Below, piece after piece: positions 9,455-18,695 of a DNA stretch of 64,000 nt. The DNA comes from Yoonia sp. R2331 (GTDB taxonomy: Bacteria > Pseudomonadota > Alphaproteobacteria > Rhodobacterales > Rhodobacteraceae): NCBI RefSeq assembly GCF_041103235.1, contig NZ_JBGCUN010000001.1, positions 1,550,001 through 1,614,000 on the forward strand, in the 5' to 3' direction. Below the pieces are notes generated by a model, which saw only the letters and a list, made by a program, of their open reading frames with translations, searched no databases and was not told the DNA's origin. The translations under genes and the position numbers were made by a program. How positions within the stretch are numbered: position 1 is the stretch's first letter; the number at the start of each line of letters is the position of its first letter.

Positions 9455-9480
9455 CAGGGGCTGCCTTTCGGCAACCCCTG
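9455..9480 (-). terminator. Terminator-like hairpin after the large RTX gene
   Basis: On the minus strand the stem is AGGGGTTGCC, loop GAAA, GGCAGCCCCT, followed by a T-rich stretch (GTTTCCGTTTG). It lies 45 bases past the stop of the large RTX/Hint gene and would separate it from the small paralogue. The remaining spacer to 9260 shows nothing else I can identify. Confidence 0.65.
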
Positions 9481-9524
9481 CTCTCGTGTCCCCGCGAAAA
9501 TGCGCGGGCGACAAGCTGCATGTC

Positions 9525-12500
9525 TTACTTCATCAGCAGGCGCGCTTCGTGCTTTTTCAGCGCCTTGCGAGCCGCCTGATAGCCTTCCAGACCTGTGGTG
9601 GTCGCCAGCTCCGGGAACAGCTCAAGGATTTCGTTCCGCTGGCTGTTACCGATGCCTTTCAGGCTGTAGTCGCCGGGCTGGAAGCTTTCGGTCCAGGCTC
9701 CGTTCGACAGCACCACTTCGTGGCGTTCGAACATGAAGTGCACATAGGTGGTCTGCATCACGTTAACCGCATGGATCCCGTCGGCTCCGGTCATGTGCTT
9801 GGCTGCGGCCAGAACTTCACGCTCTTCAAAGTAAAGCTGCGTTTTGTCCGACGCGACCAGCACACGGTGGTTCGGGGATACCAGCATGTCACGCTCTGGC
9901 AGGCCCTGACCCAGCGAACCGGCCTTGATCAGGATCGGCTTCAGATGCGGGTTCGCCGCCAACTGTCGGCCGTTCATCGCCTTGTGACCGACCCAGGCAA
10001 TTTCCTGGATGCCGTTGTCACGGGTGATGACCTTGTCACCAACCTGAAGCTCTTCGACCAGCCGCTCACCACGTGGCGTGGCAATTGTCGTGCCCGGTGT
10101 GAAGCATGGGATCACGTTCTCGATTTCCGAGAAGGTCATCGTCGTGCCATCCATGAAGAACACGGTACCGGCCTCGGGGTCGCCGGGCACATACTCGATG
10201 CGTTCAACGTTGGAGCCGGTCAGGTCCAACACGTCGATGTCTGCGCCGTCGGGGAAGGTGCCGCTTGGGGTATCTTCACCACCGACCACAACGTCGCCGC
10301 CGTTGCCGCCCAGGAAGGTATCGCTGCCCTGTCCACCGAACAGTTCATCTTCGCCTTCGCCACCGGTGATCACATCGTTGTCGATGCCACCGTCGATGAC
10401 GTCGTTGCCGGTGCCACCAAACAGCACGTCCGCATCGTCGCGACCAAAGATCGTGTCATTGCCAGCGCCACCTTCGATGGTGTCGATGTTGTTGCCAGGC
10501 AGCAGGTCAACTGGGTTGCCATCGGGGTCCGTGTCCACAATGTCGAACGTGTCGTTGTCCAGTCCGCCATAAAGGACATCATCGCCGTCACCGCCGTCGA
10601 TCAGGTCGACACCCTCGCCACCAATCACGGTGTCATTCCCGGTGCCTGCATCCACGATATCGTTGTCGATCCCTGCGTCGATAAAGTCGCGGCCACCGCC
10701 ACCGTCGATGCTGTCGGCATCGTCGCCGGTCAGGATGGTGTCGTCACCCAATCCGCCAAACACCGTATCAAGGTCGTTGTTTGGATCGGCATCCGGCGCA
10801 CCCAGCCCCGGATAGGGGTTGTCAAAGGCCGGATCAGCGTGGTTGCCCGTGTTGATCACGTCATTGCCGTTGCCACCGTCGACCACATCATTGCCTTCGC
10901 CGCCGACAATGCTGTCGTTGCCAAAGCTGCCGTCGATGCTGTCATCGCCCTCGCCGCCGCGGATCGTGTCGTCACCGCTGGCACCGTCAAGCGTGTCGTT
11001 GCCTGCATTGCCAAGGATCACGTCGTTGCCGCTGCCGCCATTGGCTACATCGTCACCGTCGCCACCGACCACGCGGTCGTTGCCCGCGCCGGCCCACAGA
11101 TCGTCATTGCCGTCGCCGCCTTCCAGCAGGTCGTCGCCAGTGCCGCCTTCCAGCTTGTCCATGCCGTCGCCACCGAACAACTGGTCGTTGCCCGCATTGC
11201 CGAACAGCATGTCGTCGCCGTCATTGCCTTCGATGATGTCATCTCCATCGTCACCAACCAGACCGTCGTTGCCGACGCCGCCGTCGATGGTGTCATTGCC
11301 GTCACCGCCAAAGACCCGGTCATCGCCGTCGCCTGCGTCAATGCTGTCATTGCCACCAAAGCCAAGGATCAGGTCATCGTTGCCGGTATCGCCGGGCAGG
11401 ATTGCGTCGTTGTTGTCGACCACATCCCCATCGGCATCCACGTATGGGATGTCGGGGTTGATGATGTCGTCGCCATCGGTGCCCTGCACCGTGCCATCAT
11501 TGATCCCGCTGACAGTGAATGTCGCCACAGCCGTGCTGGTGCCGCCGTTCCCGTCAGAGATCGTGTACTCGACCGTTGTGGTGCGTGTGTCGTTCAGACC
11601 CAGATCGTCAAACTCGCCATTGGCGTCAAAGTCGATCGTGCCATCCGCAAGAATGGTGAACAGACCACCAGCAGATCCGGCCACAGCCGTGCCCACACCG
11701 CTGTTCGGCGCGCCGACGCCCACCACAGTCAGCGGATCGTTCTCGGGGTCGCTGTCCACACCGTCGCCGGTGTCGTCGGTCAGCACATTCCCGTCGACGT
11801 CGCCCGCCGCTTCGTCAAAGTTCGCAACATAGTCATTGCGCACAGCAACCGGGTCATCATTGGTGCCGGTCACGGTGAATGTCACCGTGGCCGTGTCCGT
11901 TGCCCCATCAGGATCCGCAATCGTGTAAGTCACCGATGTCGTGGCACTTTCACCGTCGCCCAGGGCGTCAAACTCGCCATTGGCGTCGAAATCAACCGAC
12001 CCATCCGCGTTGATCGTGAAGAGGCCACCGTTATCGCCCGCAACCGCGTTGCCGACATTGCCGGCCGCACCCGCTACGGCAACCACGTCCAGCGGATCAC
12101 CTTCGGGATCGCTGTCAGCCCCTGCGCCCGTGTCATCGGTGATCGCATTGGCGTCGACGTCGCCTGCGGCTTCGTCCTGATCCACGACATAGGCACTGTC
12201 TTCGGCGTTCGGGCCGTCATTCACACCGGTCACGGTGATCGTCACGGTCGCCTCTTCGGTGCCGCCCTGCCCGTCATCAACGGTGTAGGTCACGGTCGTC
12301 GTGGCCTCTTCGCCCTCACCCAGCGCCTCAAAGTCGCCATTGGGGTCAAACGTGACATTGCCGTCTACGTCAATGGTCACCAGACCACCATTGTCGCCCG
12401 CAACCGGCGTGCCAACAGCGTTCGGATCGCCGTTCACCTCGCCCACGGTCAGCGGATCGCCGTCGGGGTCGCTATCGTTGTCCAACACGTTGCCGATGTC

Positions 12501-14417
12501 GGCTGGCGCATCATCCTCGCCCGCGTCAAAGCCATCGTCTACCGCATCTGGGCCGCGGTTGATCTCGTCGCCGATGATCTCTTCAATCTCGACGAAATCA
12601 ATCACTTCGCCAGTCGGATTGCCGTCGCCATCGACAAAGACGATCTGGCCGTCAATGCCGTTGCCGTTGCTGTCCGGGATCGGATCGCCCACGCCGCCGG
12701 GGCCTGCCACAAAGAACGGCCCCTTGCCGGTCAGGTCCAGCACGTCGTGGTCATCACCACCCGCACCACCGTCAACGGTATCGCCCGCACCGCCCAGAAT
12801 GGTGTCTGCGTCATTGCCGCCAAAGATCACGTCGCTGTCTGCGCCGCCATCCAGCGTATCGTCGCCGTCACCACCCAGAATGGTGTCATCGCCACTGCCA
12901 CCATCAATGACGTCATCGCCATCTTCGGCATTGCCGTCCAGCGTGTAGCACAGGTTGTCAATCGCGCCAGAGCCCTGGATGATCACTTCCATCCGTACCA
13001 CGCCATCCTGATTGATGGTCTGGCTCAATTGGCCATTGTTGGATGTGCTGCCGGTATCGACCTGACGGATCAGATTGCCGTCACCGTCATACATCTTGAT
13101 CCAGGCACCGCCCTCGATATCCAGGAAATCAAGGCTGCCGACATGGGCCGGGCCGTCAAATTCAAAGACGAACGTACCGCGACCGCTACCGTTGTCATCG
13201 GGGTCGTTGCCGTCACGGTCCTCGGACAGGATCAGCACATTGCCCAGATTGCCGGTCGCCAGATCGCTGTCACCACCGGTTGGGTTCGCGGTGTCAAAAA
13301 TCATGACAGGGTGCATCGGGTCGGCACTGTAGATGTGCACACCATTGCCGGTGTACTGCCCATTGACCAGCTCGCCCGTGTCCAGATCGTTGAAATCCAG
13401 CTTGCCGTCAAAGCTGACGCCGCCGCCGACCAGCATGTCGTCACCCGACCCGCCGGAAATGTTGTCATCACCGGCACCGCCAAAGGCCATGTCGTCACCA
13501 GACCCGCCCTTGATGGTGTCGTCATCCAACCCACCATAAAGCTTGTCTTCACCGCTGCCGCCACGGATGTCATCCTCGCCCGTGCCGCCCACGGCGGTGT
13601 CATCACCTGCATCACCATAGATGCGATCGTCACCGTCCTGGCCAAACAACAGATCGTTGTCGTTCATCCCTTCAAGAATGTCATTGCCGTCACCGCCATA
13701 AACGGTGTCGTCACCATCCTGACCGCACAGGGTGTCATCACCCTCACCGCCGTAAATCTCATCATTGCCGTCACCGGCCAGCACCAGATCGTCACCGCCA
13801 CCGGCCAGCACGATATCGTCGTTCACGCCTTCGCCGGGCAGGATCTGGTCGTTGGCATCAATGCAATCGCCATCAGGGTCGCCAGTATAGTTGGCGTCGA
13901 TCACGTCATTGCCTTCGGTGCCTTCGACATAACCGTCCAGATGGCTTGTCTCGACCGGGCAGATGCTCGCACCGTCAACCGACTGGTTGGCATACCAACC
14001 CGAATAGCAGGTGCCGGTGATGTCGGTGATCTCGATGTTGGCAATTTCCAATCCATCAAGGGAACCGTCGTTCAGCAGTTCAGTCACGAACAGATCGCCA
14101 TTGTCCTGCTGGATCAGAACAACTTCGACGTGCTTTACAGAGCCATCCTTCAGGGTCACGGCCACAGTGCCCAAAAGTGTGCTGTCAGTCTGATTGTAAA
14201 CAGTGCCGCCACCGACACTATAGCCGATGTAGTCGCATGTGTGCTCGTTGTCGGAAATCACACCGTCATTCTCATGGTCATACTGGTAGACCGATACGAT
14301 CTGAAGATCGTCCGTCCCGGCAGAGATCCCCTCAAGGTCGTGACCGCGCTCAGCGTCATAGTCATTCTCATAGGGGTCTACGTCTGCAAAATTGCCCAGA
14401 TAGATCAGATTGGTCAT
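9525..14417 (-). CDS. Giant RTX/VCBS-like protein with C-terminal Hint domain
   Basis: 1630 aa, starting at the ATG at 14417 behind a GGAG site. Domains in order: an N-terminal region of about 150 aa (MTNLIYLGNFADVDPYEND onward) of unknown fold; RTX repeats; an inserted beta-rich domain about 350-520 (ending IIQGSGAIDNLCYTLDG); more RTX; three cadherin/VCBS-like repeats of about 110 aa marked by TVTGVNDGPNA, TVTGTNDDPVA and TVSGINDG; a long RTX block; and a Hint domain from CFTPGTTIATPRGE to SPNHRVLV. It is strongly acidic, as expected for a calcium-folded secreted protein. The likely role is adhesin, matrix or surface layer, but substrate and target are unknown. The Hint domain may self-cleave. 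Confidence 0.88.
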   Translation of the reverse strand: MTNLIYLGNFADVDPYENDYDAERGHDLEGISAGTDDLQIVSVYQYDHENDGVISDNEHTCDYIGYSVGGGTVYNQTDSTLLGTVAVTLKDGSVKHVEVVLIQQDNGDLFVTELLNDGSLDGLEIANIEITDITGTCYSGWYANQSVDGASICPVETSHLDGYVEGTEGNDVIDANYTGDPDGDCIDANDQILPGEGVNDDIVLAGGGDDLVLAGDGNDEIYGGEGDDTLCGQDGDDTVYGGDGNDILEGMNDNDLLFGQDGDDRIYGDAGDDTAVGGTGEDDIRGGSGEDKLYGGLDDDTIKGGSGDDMAFGGAGDDNISGGSGDDMLVGGGVSFDGKLDFNDLDTGELVNGQYTGNGVHIYSADPMHPVMIFDTANPTGGDSDLATGNLGNVLILSEDRDGNDPDDNGSGRGTFVFEFDGPAHVGSLDFLDIEGGAWIKMYDGDGNLIRQVDTGSTSNNGQLSQTINQDGVVRMEVIIQGSGAIDNLCYTLDGNAEDGDDVIDGGSGDDTILGGDGDDTLDGGADSDVIFGGNDADTILGGAGDTVDGGAGGDDHDVLDLTGKGPFFVAGPGGVGDPIPDSNGNGIDGQIVFVDGDGNPTGEVIDFVEIEEIIGDEINRGPDAVDDGFDAGEDDAPADIGNVLDNDSDPDGDPLTVGEVNGDPNAVGTPVAGDNGGLVTIDVDGNVTFDPNGDFEALGEGEEATTTVTYTVDDGQGGTEEATVTITVTGVNDGPNAEDSAYVVDQDEAAGDVDANAITDDTGAGADSDPEGDPLDVVAVAGAAGNVGNAVAGDNGGLFTINADGSVDFDANGEFDALGDGESATTSVTYTIADPDGATDTATVTFTVTGTNDDPVAVRNDYVANFDEAAGDVDGNVLTDDTGDGVDSDPENDPLTVVGVGAPNSGVGTAVAGSAGGLFTILADGTIDFDANGEFDDLGLNDTRTTTVEYTISDGNGGTSTAVATFTVSGINDGTVQGTDGDDIINPDIPYVDADGDVVDNNDAILPGDTGNDDLILGFGGNDSIDAGDGDDRVFGGDGNDTIDGGVGNDGLVGDDGDDIIEGNDGDDMLFGNAGNDQLFGGDGMDKLEGGTGDDLLEGGDGNDDLWAGAGNDRVVGGDGDDVANGGSGNDVILGNAGNDTLDGASGDDTIRGGEGDDSIDGSFGNDSIVGGEGNDVVDGGNGNDVINTGNHADPAFDNPYPGLGAPDADPNNDLDTVFGGLGDDTILTGDDADSIDGGGGRDFIDAGIDNDIVDAGTGNDTVIGGEGVDLIDGGDGDDVLYGGLDNDTFDIVDTDPDGNPVDLLPGNNIDTIEGGAGNDTIFGRDDADVLFGGTGNDVIDGGIDNDVITGGEGEDELFGGQGSDTFLGGNGGDVVVGGEDTPSGTFPDGADIDVLDLTGSNVERIEYVPGDPEAGTVFFMDGTTMTFSEIENVIPCFTPGTTIATPRGERLVEELQVGDKVITRDNGIQEIAWVGHKAMNGRQLAANPHLKPILIKAGSLGQGLPERDMLVSPNHRVLVASDKTQLYFEEREVLAAAKHMTGADGIHAVNVMQTTYVHFMFERHEVVLSNGAWTESFQPGDYSLKGIGNSQRNEILELFPELATTTGLEGYQAARKALKKHEARLLMK

Positions 14418-15111
14418 ACCATTAACTCCAGTGGCCGGAACACGCGCACGCATCCCAAATTGGTTTAGGTCCGACGTCCGCCAAGCGCACGCCAGTTTGG
14501 ACACGGCAAAGCCGCGTTATGCTCGATCTGATCGTTTTTGGCTTTCGCCACACACACCAGACATCACTTCTGCAGCGCACACACCGCGCCGCTCGACCGC
14601 CCCAATCGGTCGATGTGCCCCCCAGTTGGGCTCCTCCGGCATACCTAACGGAAACTTACCGGGCAAAGGGAAAAATGAGTGGTCGCGCATCAAATTGAGA
14701 ACATTCACGCGATTCCCGCGCTATTGGCGCAGAACCTGAAACAAGGTGTCGCGCCCCCTGCCTGGCAAACCTGCCGAAATTTACCAACTTTCGTTCAAGT
14801 TTGATGAAATTTTGTGCCGAAAACAGCTGTTTTTCGCGAATCTGGCGGCACTCCCCGGGTTAACCCTGCCAAATGTGGCGGGATTAACCTTGCCGCCGAA
14901 ATCGTGCCTTGTTTGCAAGTGACGTTGCGAAAATTGTTGCGCACCGGCAAACAACGCGCCGAAATCTACACCATTACCCCTCCTTCGCGAAACAGAGGTG
15001 CGCGACTTCCCGCTGGTTTTGAGTTGATTCGGTCAGGAATGCGGCAAGCCTTTGCACACGATCGGTGTGCCACAATCGCCCATTTGGGGCGTTGATTTCG
15101 CAAAAGGGTGT
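14418..15111. promoter_or_regulatory. 694-base upstream region of the giant RTX gene with TTAACC direct repeats
   Basis: No convincing gene is found here. Two direct repeats, TTAACCCTGCC at 14860-14870 and TTAACCTTGCC at 14884-14894, start 24 bases apart. TTAACC resembles a CtrA half-site, and ctrA is encoded at 32397-33110. The repeats are about 440 bases from the start codon, so any link to this gene is only an inference. Short open frames here, including one that crosses the tRNA, look spurious. Confidence 0.4.
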
Positions 15112-15197
15112 TGGTGCCGATGGAGAGACTCGAACTCTCACGATGTTACCATCGGGGGATTTTGAATCCCCTGCGTCTACCATTCCGCCACATCGGC
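15112..15197 (-). tRNA. tRNA-Leu (anticodon CAA)
   Basis: On the minus strand the acceptor arms GCCGATG and CATCGGC pair perfectly, with discriminator A and an encoded CCA end at 15112-15114. The anticodon stem GGGGATT...AATCCCC holds loop residues CAA, reading UUG codons. The variable arm (CGATGGTAACATCG) is long, as expected of class II tRNA-Leu, and the T loop GTTCGAGTC is canonical. Length is 86 bases with CCA. Confidence 0.95.
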
Positions 15198-15251
15198 CAG
15201 CGCGACCCTCCTAAGACGTGCCGCGCGTGGCGTCAACGCCTCAAACGAGGG

Positions 15252-16091
15252 TTACAGCTGGTTGGTCGAAAAGGTGTCGCACTGGCTCATGTCGCCGCTT
15301 TCCAGTCCCCGCACGAACCAGCGCTGGCGCTGCTCTGATGTGCCGTGGGTAAAGGTGTGCGGCTGCACCGTGCGGCCCGCGTTGCGCTGTAAAGTGTCAT
15401 CGCCGATCTGCTTGGCGGCGTTCACCGCCTCTTCCAGATCGCCACGTTCCAATGACGCGAACTTTTCCTGCGCTTTGCGCGCCCAGATCCCAGAAAAGCA
15501 ATCGGCCTGCAATTCAGTGCGCACCGAAAGCTCATTGGATTGCTCTTCGCTTACCTGCGCGCGCAATTGGTTGACCTGCCCAAGAATGCCCAGCTCATTC
15601 TGGACGTGGTGTGCGATCTCATGCGCCACCACATAGGCCGCGGCAAAATCACCCCGCGCGCCCAGCCGGTTTGCCAGCGTCGTGAAAAACTGCGTGTCCA
15701 GATAGGCGGTGTTGTCTGCGGGACAGTAAAACGGGCCAGAGGCCGCCGTCGCCCCGCCGCACCCCGACTGCACCGACCCTTTGAAGATCACCAGCGTCGG
15801 TTCTGTATAAGGAATGCCCGCCTGTTGCGGCAGCAACTCACCCCAAACGTCTTCTGTGTCCGCCAGCACGACCGAGACGAACTGCTCCGCCTCCAGATCG
15901 GCCTCTGTGACTTCGGCGCTCTGGCTGCCACCCTGCCCGCCAAGGTCGACAAACCCGCTGGTGTCGAACCCGAAATACCACCCTGCCAGCAAGATCAGCA
16001 AACCCGCGATCCCGCCAACGCCACCAACCGACCGCGCCCGACCGCCCCGGCGTTCAATATTCCGGCTGCCTCTGCGCCCTTGCCACTTCAT
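15252..16091 (-). CDS. Neutral zinc metallopeptidase, YpfJ family
   Basis: 279 aa from the ATG at 16091; longer upstream frame lacks family similarity. The N-terminus is basic and Gly-rich (RGGRARSVGG), followed by one membrane segment at about 29-41. HEIAHH at residues 157-162 is the zinc-binding HExxH motif, and TELQADCFSGIWA further on is the family's third-ligand region. CGGATAASGPFYCPAD is a further YpfJ hallmark. The physiological substrate of this family is unknown. It is transcribed towards the tRNA-Leu gene. Confidence 0.9.
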   Translation of the reverse strand: MKWQGRRGSRNIERRGGRARSVGGVGGIAGLLILLAGWYFGFDTSGFVDLGGQGGSQSAEVTEADLEAEQFVSVVLADTEDVWGELLPQQAGIPYTEPTLVIFKGSVQSGCGGATAASGPFYCPADNTAYLDTQFFTTLANRLGARGDFAAAYVVAHEIAHHVQNELGILGQVNQLRAQVSEEQSNELSVRTELQADCFSGIWARKAQEKFASLERGDLEEAVNAAKQIGDDTLQRNAGRTVQPHTFTHGTSEQRQRWFVRGLESGDMSQCDTFSTNQL

Positions 16092-16208
16092 GATACTGAT
16101 CCCCCACACATTTGTGACAGGTTGCGCCAAAATGCTTTGCCCCACAAGGTTGACGCAGTCCCCGCCCCATGGCCTAAGCAGGCGCACGCAACCAACGCAG
16201 CCGGCCCA

Positions 16209-16787
16209 ATGATCCGCAGCCTTTACAACTGGACCCTTTCGCTGGCCGCATCGCCCCATGCGCTGTGGTTCCTTGCGATCGTGTCCTTCGTGGAATCCTC
16301 TTTCTTCCCGATCCCACCCGATGTGCTGATGATCCCGATGATTATCGCCCGTCCCAACCGTGCTTTCCTGATCGCCACCGTTTGCCTTGTGGCTTCCGTG
16401 CTGGGCGCGCTTCTGGGCTATTATATCGGCTTTGCCCTGTTTGAATCCGTCGGCCGCCCGATCCTCGAACTTTATGGCAAGGGCGACAGCTTTGCCGAGA
16501 TGTCGGCCACCTTCAATCAATACGGGGCCTGGGCCGTGATCGTGGCGGGCGTGACGATGCTGCCGTTCAAGGTCATCACCATTGCCTCGGGCGTGACCGG
16601 TCTGTCGCTCCCGGTCTTCATCGGTTCGTCGATCATCGCCCGTGCGATCCGCTTCTACCTTGTCGCGCTCCTGCTGTGGAAATTCGGCGAACCGATCCGC
16701 GATTTCATCGAAAAACGCCTGACCCTGATGTTCACCCTCGCTTGCATCCTGCTGATCGGCGGCTTTGCCTTGATCGGCTTCCTATGA
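16209..16787 (+). CDS. YqaA/DedA-family membrane protein
   Basis: 192 aa, an integral membrane protein with about four to five hydrophobic segments. SFVESSFFPIPPDVLMIPM near the N-terminus and the YGAWAVIVAGVTMLPFKVITIASG block are typical of the YqaA branch of the DedA/SNARE-associated family, thought to act in lipid or ion translocation. Its stop overlaps the dsbB start in an ATGA, so the two are probably translated as a unit. Confidence 0.85.
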   Translation: MIRSLYNWTLSLAASPHALWFLAIVSFVESSFFPIPPDVLMIPMIIARPNRAFLIATVCLVASVLGALLGYYIGFALFESVGRPILELYGKGDSFAEMSATFNQYGAWAVIVAGVTMLPFKVITIASGVTGLSLPVFIGSSIIARAIRFYLVALLLWKFGEPIRDFIEKRLTLMFTLACILLIGGFALIGFL

Positions 16788-17230
16788 CCCGGAACACGCT
16801 GATCTTTCTGGCCACCGCCGGGTCGGTGGCGCTGATCGCCGGGGCGTTCGTGTTCCAATTCCTTGGCTACCTGCCCTGCCAGATGTGCCACTGGCAGCGC
16901 TGGCCGCACTACGCCGCCATCGCCATCGGTCTGATTGCCCTGCGTGTAACCGGCCCGCTGCTGCCCGCCCTTGGCGCGCTGGCCACCGCGATCACCAGCG
17001 GCCTTGGCATCTTTCATACAGGGGTCGAGCGTGGCTGGTGGGAAGGCCCCTCTTCCTGCACCGGCAACGACAACGCGCTGACCGGTGACCTGCTGTCCCT
17101 TGACGGACCACAGCTGATCATGTGCGATCAGGTGTCGTGGGAGTTTCTAAGCCTTTCCATGCCCAGCTGGAACGCACTCTTCTCGGCACTCCTTTGCATC
17201 CTCTGGATCATGGCACTGCGCCGCACCTGA
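16784..17230 (+). CDS. Disulfide bond formation protein DsbB family
   Basis: 148 aa with four predicted membrane segments. Cys32 and Cys35 (PCQMC) form the quinone-proximal CxxC pair, and Cys92 and Cys114 provide the second periplasmic pair, the pattern expected of DsbB, which reoxidises DsbA and passes electrons to quinone. The start ATG overlaps the stop of the YqaA gene by four bases. It is somewhat shorter than the E. coli protein but all four cysteines are present. Confidence 0.87.
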   Translation: MTRNTLIFLATAGSVALIAGAFVFQFLGYLPCQMCHWQRWPHYAAIAIGLIALRVTGPLLPALGALATAITSGLGIFHTGVERGWWEGPSSCTGNDNALTGDLLSLDGPQLIMCDQVSWEFLSLSMPSWNALFSALLCILWIMALRRT

Positions 17231-17262
17231 CAAACGCGTGGCACGCAGCACAACCGCCGCCG

Positions 17263-17691
17263 TTACCGTTTCGTCGACAACAACAGGTTCGTCTCTGACC
17301 GCGTAATCGCATCCATCCGCCTGATCCCCGTCAGCACCCGGTCAAAATCTTCCAGCGTCTCAGTCCCGATCTCGGCAATCAAATCCCATGTGCCATTGGT
17401 CGAATGTACCGCCAATACCTCGGGCAGCACCCCCAGCGCCCTTTGCACCCGTTCTGCACCGCGGCCGGCAATCTCCAGCATCATCAAACCGCGTACCGGG
17501 TCCGGTGCCACATCAGCCCGTGTCAACACGGTAAACCCGGCAATCTCGCCACCCGCCTGCAACCGGTCCAATCGGGCCTTCACCGTGGCCCGCGTGATTC
17601 CCACCGCTTCGGCCAGCGCCGACAGGCTCGCCCGCCCGTCCCGGCGCAGTGCCGCAATCAGCCGACTGTCCACTTTGTCCATACCGGTCAT
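17263..17691 (-). CDS. Lrp/AsnC-family transcriptional regulator
   Basis: About 142 aa from the ATG at 17691 (an ATG at 17682 giving MDKVDSRL is also possible). An N-terminal winged helix-turn-helix (DSRLIAALRRDGRASLSALAEAVGITRATVKARLDRL) is followed by a ligand-binding RAM domain. It is divergent from the arginase/ornithine cyclodeaminase operon across a 77-base gap holding two copies of a TGCGCAAT motif. By analogy with Lrp-type activators it probably controls that operon in response to an amino acid, arginine or ornithine being the obvious guesses. Confidence 0.87.
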   Translation of the reverse strand: MTGMDKVDSRLIAALRRDGRASLSALAEAVGITRATVKARLDRLQAGGEIAGFTVLTRADVAPDPVRGLMMLEIAGRGAERVQRALGVLPEVLAVHSTNGTWDLIAEIGTETLEDFDRVLTGIRRMDAITRSETNLLLSTKR

Positions 17692-17713
17692 CCGTTTTGT
17701 ATAATCCGCGCCC

Positions 17714-17759
17714 ATTATGCGCAATTTGCAGGCTTCGCATACCCCCAATTCTGCGCAAT
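17714..17759. promoter_or_regulatory. Paired ATTNTGCGCAAT sites, probable Lrp-type operator
   Basis: Two near-identical 12-mers, ATTATGCGCAAT at 17714-17725 and ATTCTGCGCAAT at 17748-17759, start 34 bases apart in the divergent gap between the Lrp-type gene and arginase. Each contains the self-complementary core TGCGCA. Repeated dyads are what an oligomeric Lrp/AsnC regulator would bind. Confidence 0.55.
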
Positions 17760-17768
17760 CATCGCCTC

Positions 17769-18695
17769 ATGACACACCATTGCATCCTCATCGGCGCACC
17801 AATGGACGCCGGAAAGAAACGCCGCGGCTGCCTGATGGGCCCTGACGCCTATCGCACCGCGGGCCTGGCAGAGGCGATCACAGCCCTCGGTCACACCGTC
17901 ACTGATATTGGCAACGTCGCCCCGGCTGACGTCACTGTTGATCCGCCAAAAAACCCGGTGGTGCATGAACTCGCCGCCAATGTCGGCTGGACCGTGGCAC
18001 TGGCCGAAGCGGCAGAAGCCCAGGCGCCCAATGGCCTGCCGATCTTCATGGGCGGCGACCACGCGCTGGCGCTTGGCACTGTCTCAGGCATGGCCGCCCA
18101 TCACGCCAAATCCGATCGTCCGTTCTTTGTGCTTTGGCTCGATGCCCATTCCGACATCAACACCCCCGACACCACCGATAGCGGCAACCTGCACGGCACG
18201 CCTGTCGGCTATGTCACGGGCCGCCCCGGTTTTGACGCCTTCCCACCGCTGAAAGCGCCCGTCGATCCCGCGAACATCTGCATGATTGGCCTGCGGTCCA
18301 TCGACCCGCCAGAACATCAGATGCTGCAGGACATGGACATCGACGTGGTCGATATGCGGATGATCGACGAAAGCGGCATTGCCAAACCGCTCGCGGCCTT
18401 CCTTGACCGGGTCAGGGCCGCAAACGGCGTGCTGCATGTCTCACTGGATGTGGATTTCCTTGATCCTTCCGTCGCCCCCGCTGTCGGTACAACCGTCCCC
18501 GGCGGTGCCACCGTCCGCGAAGGCCACCTTGTGATGGAAATGCTCTCTGATAGCGGCCTTGTCGGCTCGCTCGACCTCGTTGAACTCAACCCCTTCCTTG
18601 ATGAACGCGGGCGCACTGCCTCGCTCATGGTGGACTTGACCGCGTCCCTTTTGGGCCGCCGCGTCTTTGACCGCCCAACCCGGAGCCACGGATGA
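17769..18695 (+). CDS. rocF: Arginase
   Basis: 308 aa. The ureohydrolase metal-binding motifs are all present: GGDHALALG, LDAHSDIN and SLDVDFLDPSVAPAVGTTVPGG. It hydrolyses arginine to ornithine and urea in the cytoplasm with Mn2+. The start at 17769 lies just after the second TGCGCAAT box. Its stop overlaps the next gene by four bases, and the product, ornithine, is the substrate of that gene's enzyme. Confidence 0.93.
   Translation: MTHHCILIGAPMDAGKKRRGCLMGPDAYRTAGLAEAITALGHTVTDIGNVAPADVTVDPPKNPVVHELAANVGWTVALAEAAEAQAPNGLPIFMGGDHALALGTVSGMAAHHAKSDRPFFVLWLDAHSDINTPDTTDSGNLHGTPVGYVTGRPGFDAFPPLKAPVDPANICMIGLRSIDPPEHQMLQDMDIDVVDMRMIDESGIAKPLAAFLDRVRAANGVLHVSLDVDFLDPSVAPAVGTTVPGGATVREGHLVMEMLSDSGLVGSLDLVELNPFLDERGRTASLMVDLTASLLGRRVFDRPTRSHG

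Noticed and set aside
9405-14468. Uninterrupted 1687-codon plus-strand frame opposite the giant RTX gene
   Set aside because: The acidic RTX and VCBS-like repeats on the minus strand form coherent domains and have a ribosome-binding site. The antisense frame is open only because repeated GG-GAC-type codons leave no stops on the other strand; its Val/Ile-rich translation matches no family I know.
14974-15183. 69-codon minus-strand frame across the tRNA
   Set aside because: It overlaps most of a well-formed tRNA-Leu.
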